From positions 434,001 through 498,000 of the forward strand of contig NZ_JAGJEA010000002.1 of the NCBI RefSeq assembly GCF_018100805.1: DNA of 64,000 nt, given 5' to 3'. The DNA is from Aquimarina sp. MMG016 (GTDB taxonomy: Bacteria; Bacteroidota; Bacteroidia; Flavobacteriales; Flavobacteriaceae). How positions within the stretch are numbered: the first letter of the stretch is position 1; every line of letters begins with the position of its first letter. The notes under the pieces are model-generated. The model did not search any database. It was given only the letters and a program-made list of their open reading frames with translations, and was not told the origin of the DNA. Positions 63,273 to 64,000 of the stretch are shown here, one piece after another. Both the position numbers and the translations under genes were made by a program.

Positions 63273-64000
63273 ATGATACCAGAACACATAGTAAATAGAA
63301 AAGGAGCAAGAAGTTTTAAAGATCTTAATCCTGAGGTTATTGAGTACCTTAATAGAGGCTTGATTGAAACAGCTAATCTAATGGAATGGTTAGCTGTAGA
63401 TCAGTTAAAATTACTTAAGTTGATTCTGAATGAATTAGACAAATCTGATTGGTATGATAGTTTTTATGAAGCTGTTTCTGCACAGAAAAAACCTTCGGCT
63501 AATAGTAATACTAAAGTAATCGGGACAACTTTTTTACAACTAACAGAAGATGATAACATACTAAAACATCTAGCTTCTCATAAATCTGATGTGCCAAGAT
63601 GTTGGGCAGCTTATTGGGCTGGTTGTAAAGAAACTGAAATCACTAAAAAACTAAATGCCGTTAAACCTTATGCAGCAGACCCACATTTTGGAGTTAGAGA
63701 GGTAGCTATTTTTGCATCCAAAGAAGGTATTATTAAAGATTTAGATAAAGCAATTACTATTTTGTCTGATTGGACGATGGACAAGGATGAAAACATTAGA
63801 AGATATGCCATAGAAACCACTCGCCCTATAGGTGTATGGACCAAAAAGATTGATGAACTTAAAGAAAATCCAGAAAGGGGAATTGGTTTATTAGAGCCTT
63901 TAAAGTCCGATAGTTCAAAATATGTACGTGATTCAGTGGGAAACTGGCTTAATGATGCCAGTAAAACAAGATCAGATTGGGTGACTTTTGTCTGCAAACA
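63273..64000 (+). CDS. DNA alkylation repair protein (HEAT-like, AlkC/AlkD type), partial
   Basis: The frame opens at ATG 63273 and runs off the window end, with 242 residues visible. HEAT-like helical repeats are present, with segments HFGVREVAIFASK, ENIRRYAIETTRPIGVW and KYVRDSVGNWLNDASKT, which resemble the AlkC/AlkD DNA glycosylase family that removes alkylated bases. The Asp/Trp/Arg-rich segments RRYA and GVWTKK are typical of AlkC-like members. Cytoplasmic. Confidence 0.82.
   Translation, partial: MIPEHIVNRKGARSFKDLNPEVIEYLNRGLIETANLMEWLAVDQLKLLKLILNELDKSDWYDSFYEAVSAQKKPSANSNTKVIGTTFLQLTEDDNILKHLASHKSDVPRCWAAYWAGCKETEITKKLNAVKPYAADPHFGVREVAIFASKEGIIKDLDKAITILSDWTMDKDENIRRYAIETTRPIGVWTKKIDELKENPERGIGLLEPLKSDSSKYVRDSVGNWLNDASKTRSDWVTFVCK

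Noticed and set aside
1..64000. RNA genes, CRISPR arrays, insertion sequences and integration sites
   Set aside because: None was seen on reading the sequence: no tRNA-like cloverleaf, no regularly spaced repeats, no transposase or integrase frame and no attachment-site duplication. A search with dedicated RNA and mobile-element models would be needed to exclude diverged examples.

Overview
The window looks like a chromosomal segment of a marine-type Flavobacteriaceae (Bacteroidota), possibly near Aquimarina; the genus is a guess. Supporting signs are low GC, a FecI/FecR-regulated SusC/SusD pair, proteins with type IX secretion (T9SS) C-terminal sorting domains, many Bacteroidota-only families (DUF4270, DUF4907, DUF5777, DUF6268), membrane-tethered TPR-AraC and LytS/LytTR regulators, and promoters resembling TAnnTTTG rather than the E. 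coli -10 box. Several genes start at TTG. I saw no rRNA, tRNA, CRISPR array, insertion sequence or phage.

Layout. 1-8 kb: 3' part of an RluE-like pseudouridine synthase, a cold-shock-domain protein, an M16 peptidase pair (one active, one degenerate), a metallo-beta-lactamase-fold lipoprotein, and divergent TauE-like and SulP anion transporters. 8-18 kb: ECF sigma factor, FecR anti-sigma, SusC with an N-terminal signalling (STN) domain, SusD, and a secreted S9 peptidase, which reads as a self-sensing peptide or oligomer uptake locus. 18-21 kb: an operon of ATP-grasp ligase, N-formylglutamate-amidohydrolase-like enzyme and QEGLA/DUF1704 metallopeptidase, whose joint role is unknown to me. 21-28 kb: a degenerate M28 peptidase, then the threonine operon thrA-thrB-Rid-thrC on the minus strand, preceded by an unannotated Thr/Ile-rich leader peptide (27897-28010) that points to attenuation control.

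28-37 kb: NAD(P)HX repair enzyme, a thioesterase, then a mirrored locus. A minus-strand set (Yx(F/Y)xxD secreted-repeat lipoprotein, cytochrome-c-like lipoprotein, OB-fold, YceI, DUF5777 barrel) faces a plus-strand paralogous trio (OB-fold, YceI, barrel), with a membrane LytTR sensor-regulator between them. The spacers hold repeated motifs, a possible 31-residue membrane peptide and a 20-bp direct repeat. This is my main candidate for an undescribed envelope system. 37-44 kb: T9SS-exported M43 metalloprotease, a fibre-like repeat protein, a TPR-AraC regulator, another T9SS protein and a lipoprotein.

44-53 kb: a second surface locus: DUF6268 barrel, LytTR response regulator, LytS-like kinase, DUF4907, six-bladed kelch lipoprotein and barrel, facing DUF4270 lipoprotein, barrel and a small helical protein. 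53-54 kb: two unrecognised proteins and a leaderless M35-like (aspzincin) metallopeptidase. 54-64 kb: pirin, cation/proton antiporter, WYL regulator, fused trehalose-6-phosphate synthase/phosphatase divergent from a GH15 hydrolase, a small alpha/beta-barrel protein, and the start of a DNA alkylation repair protein that runs off the window.
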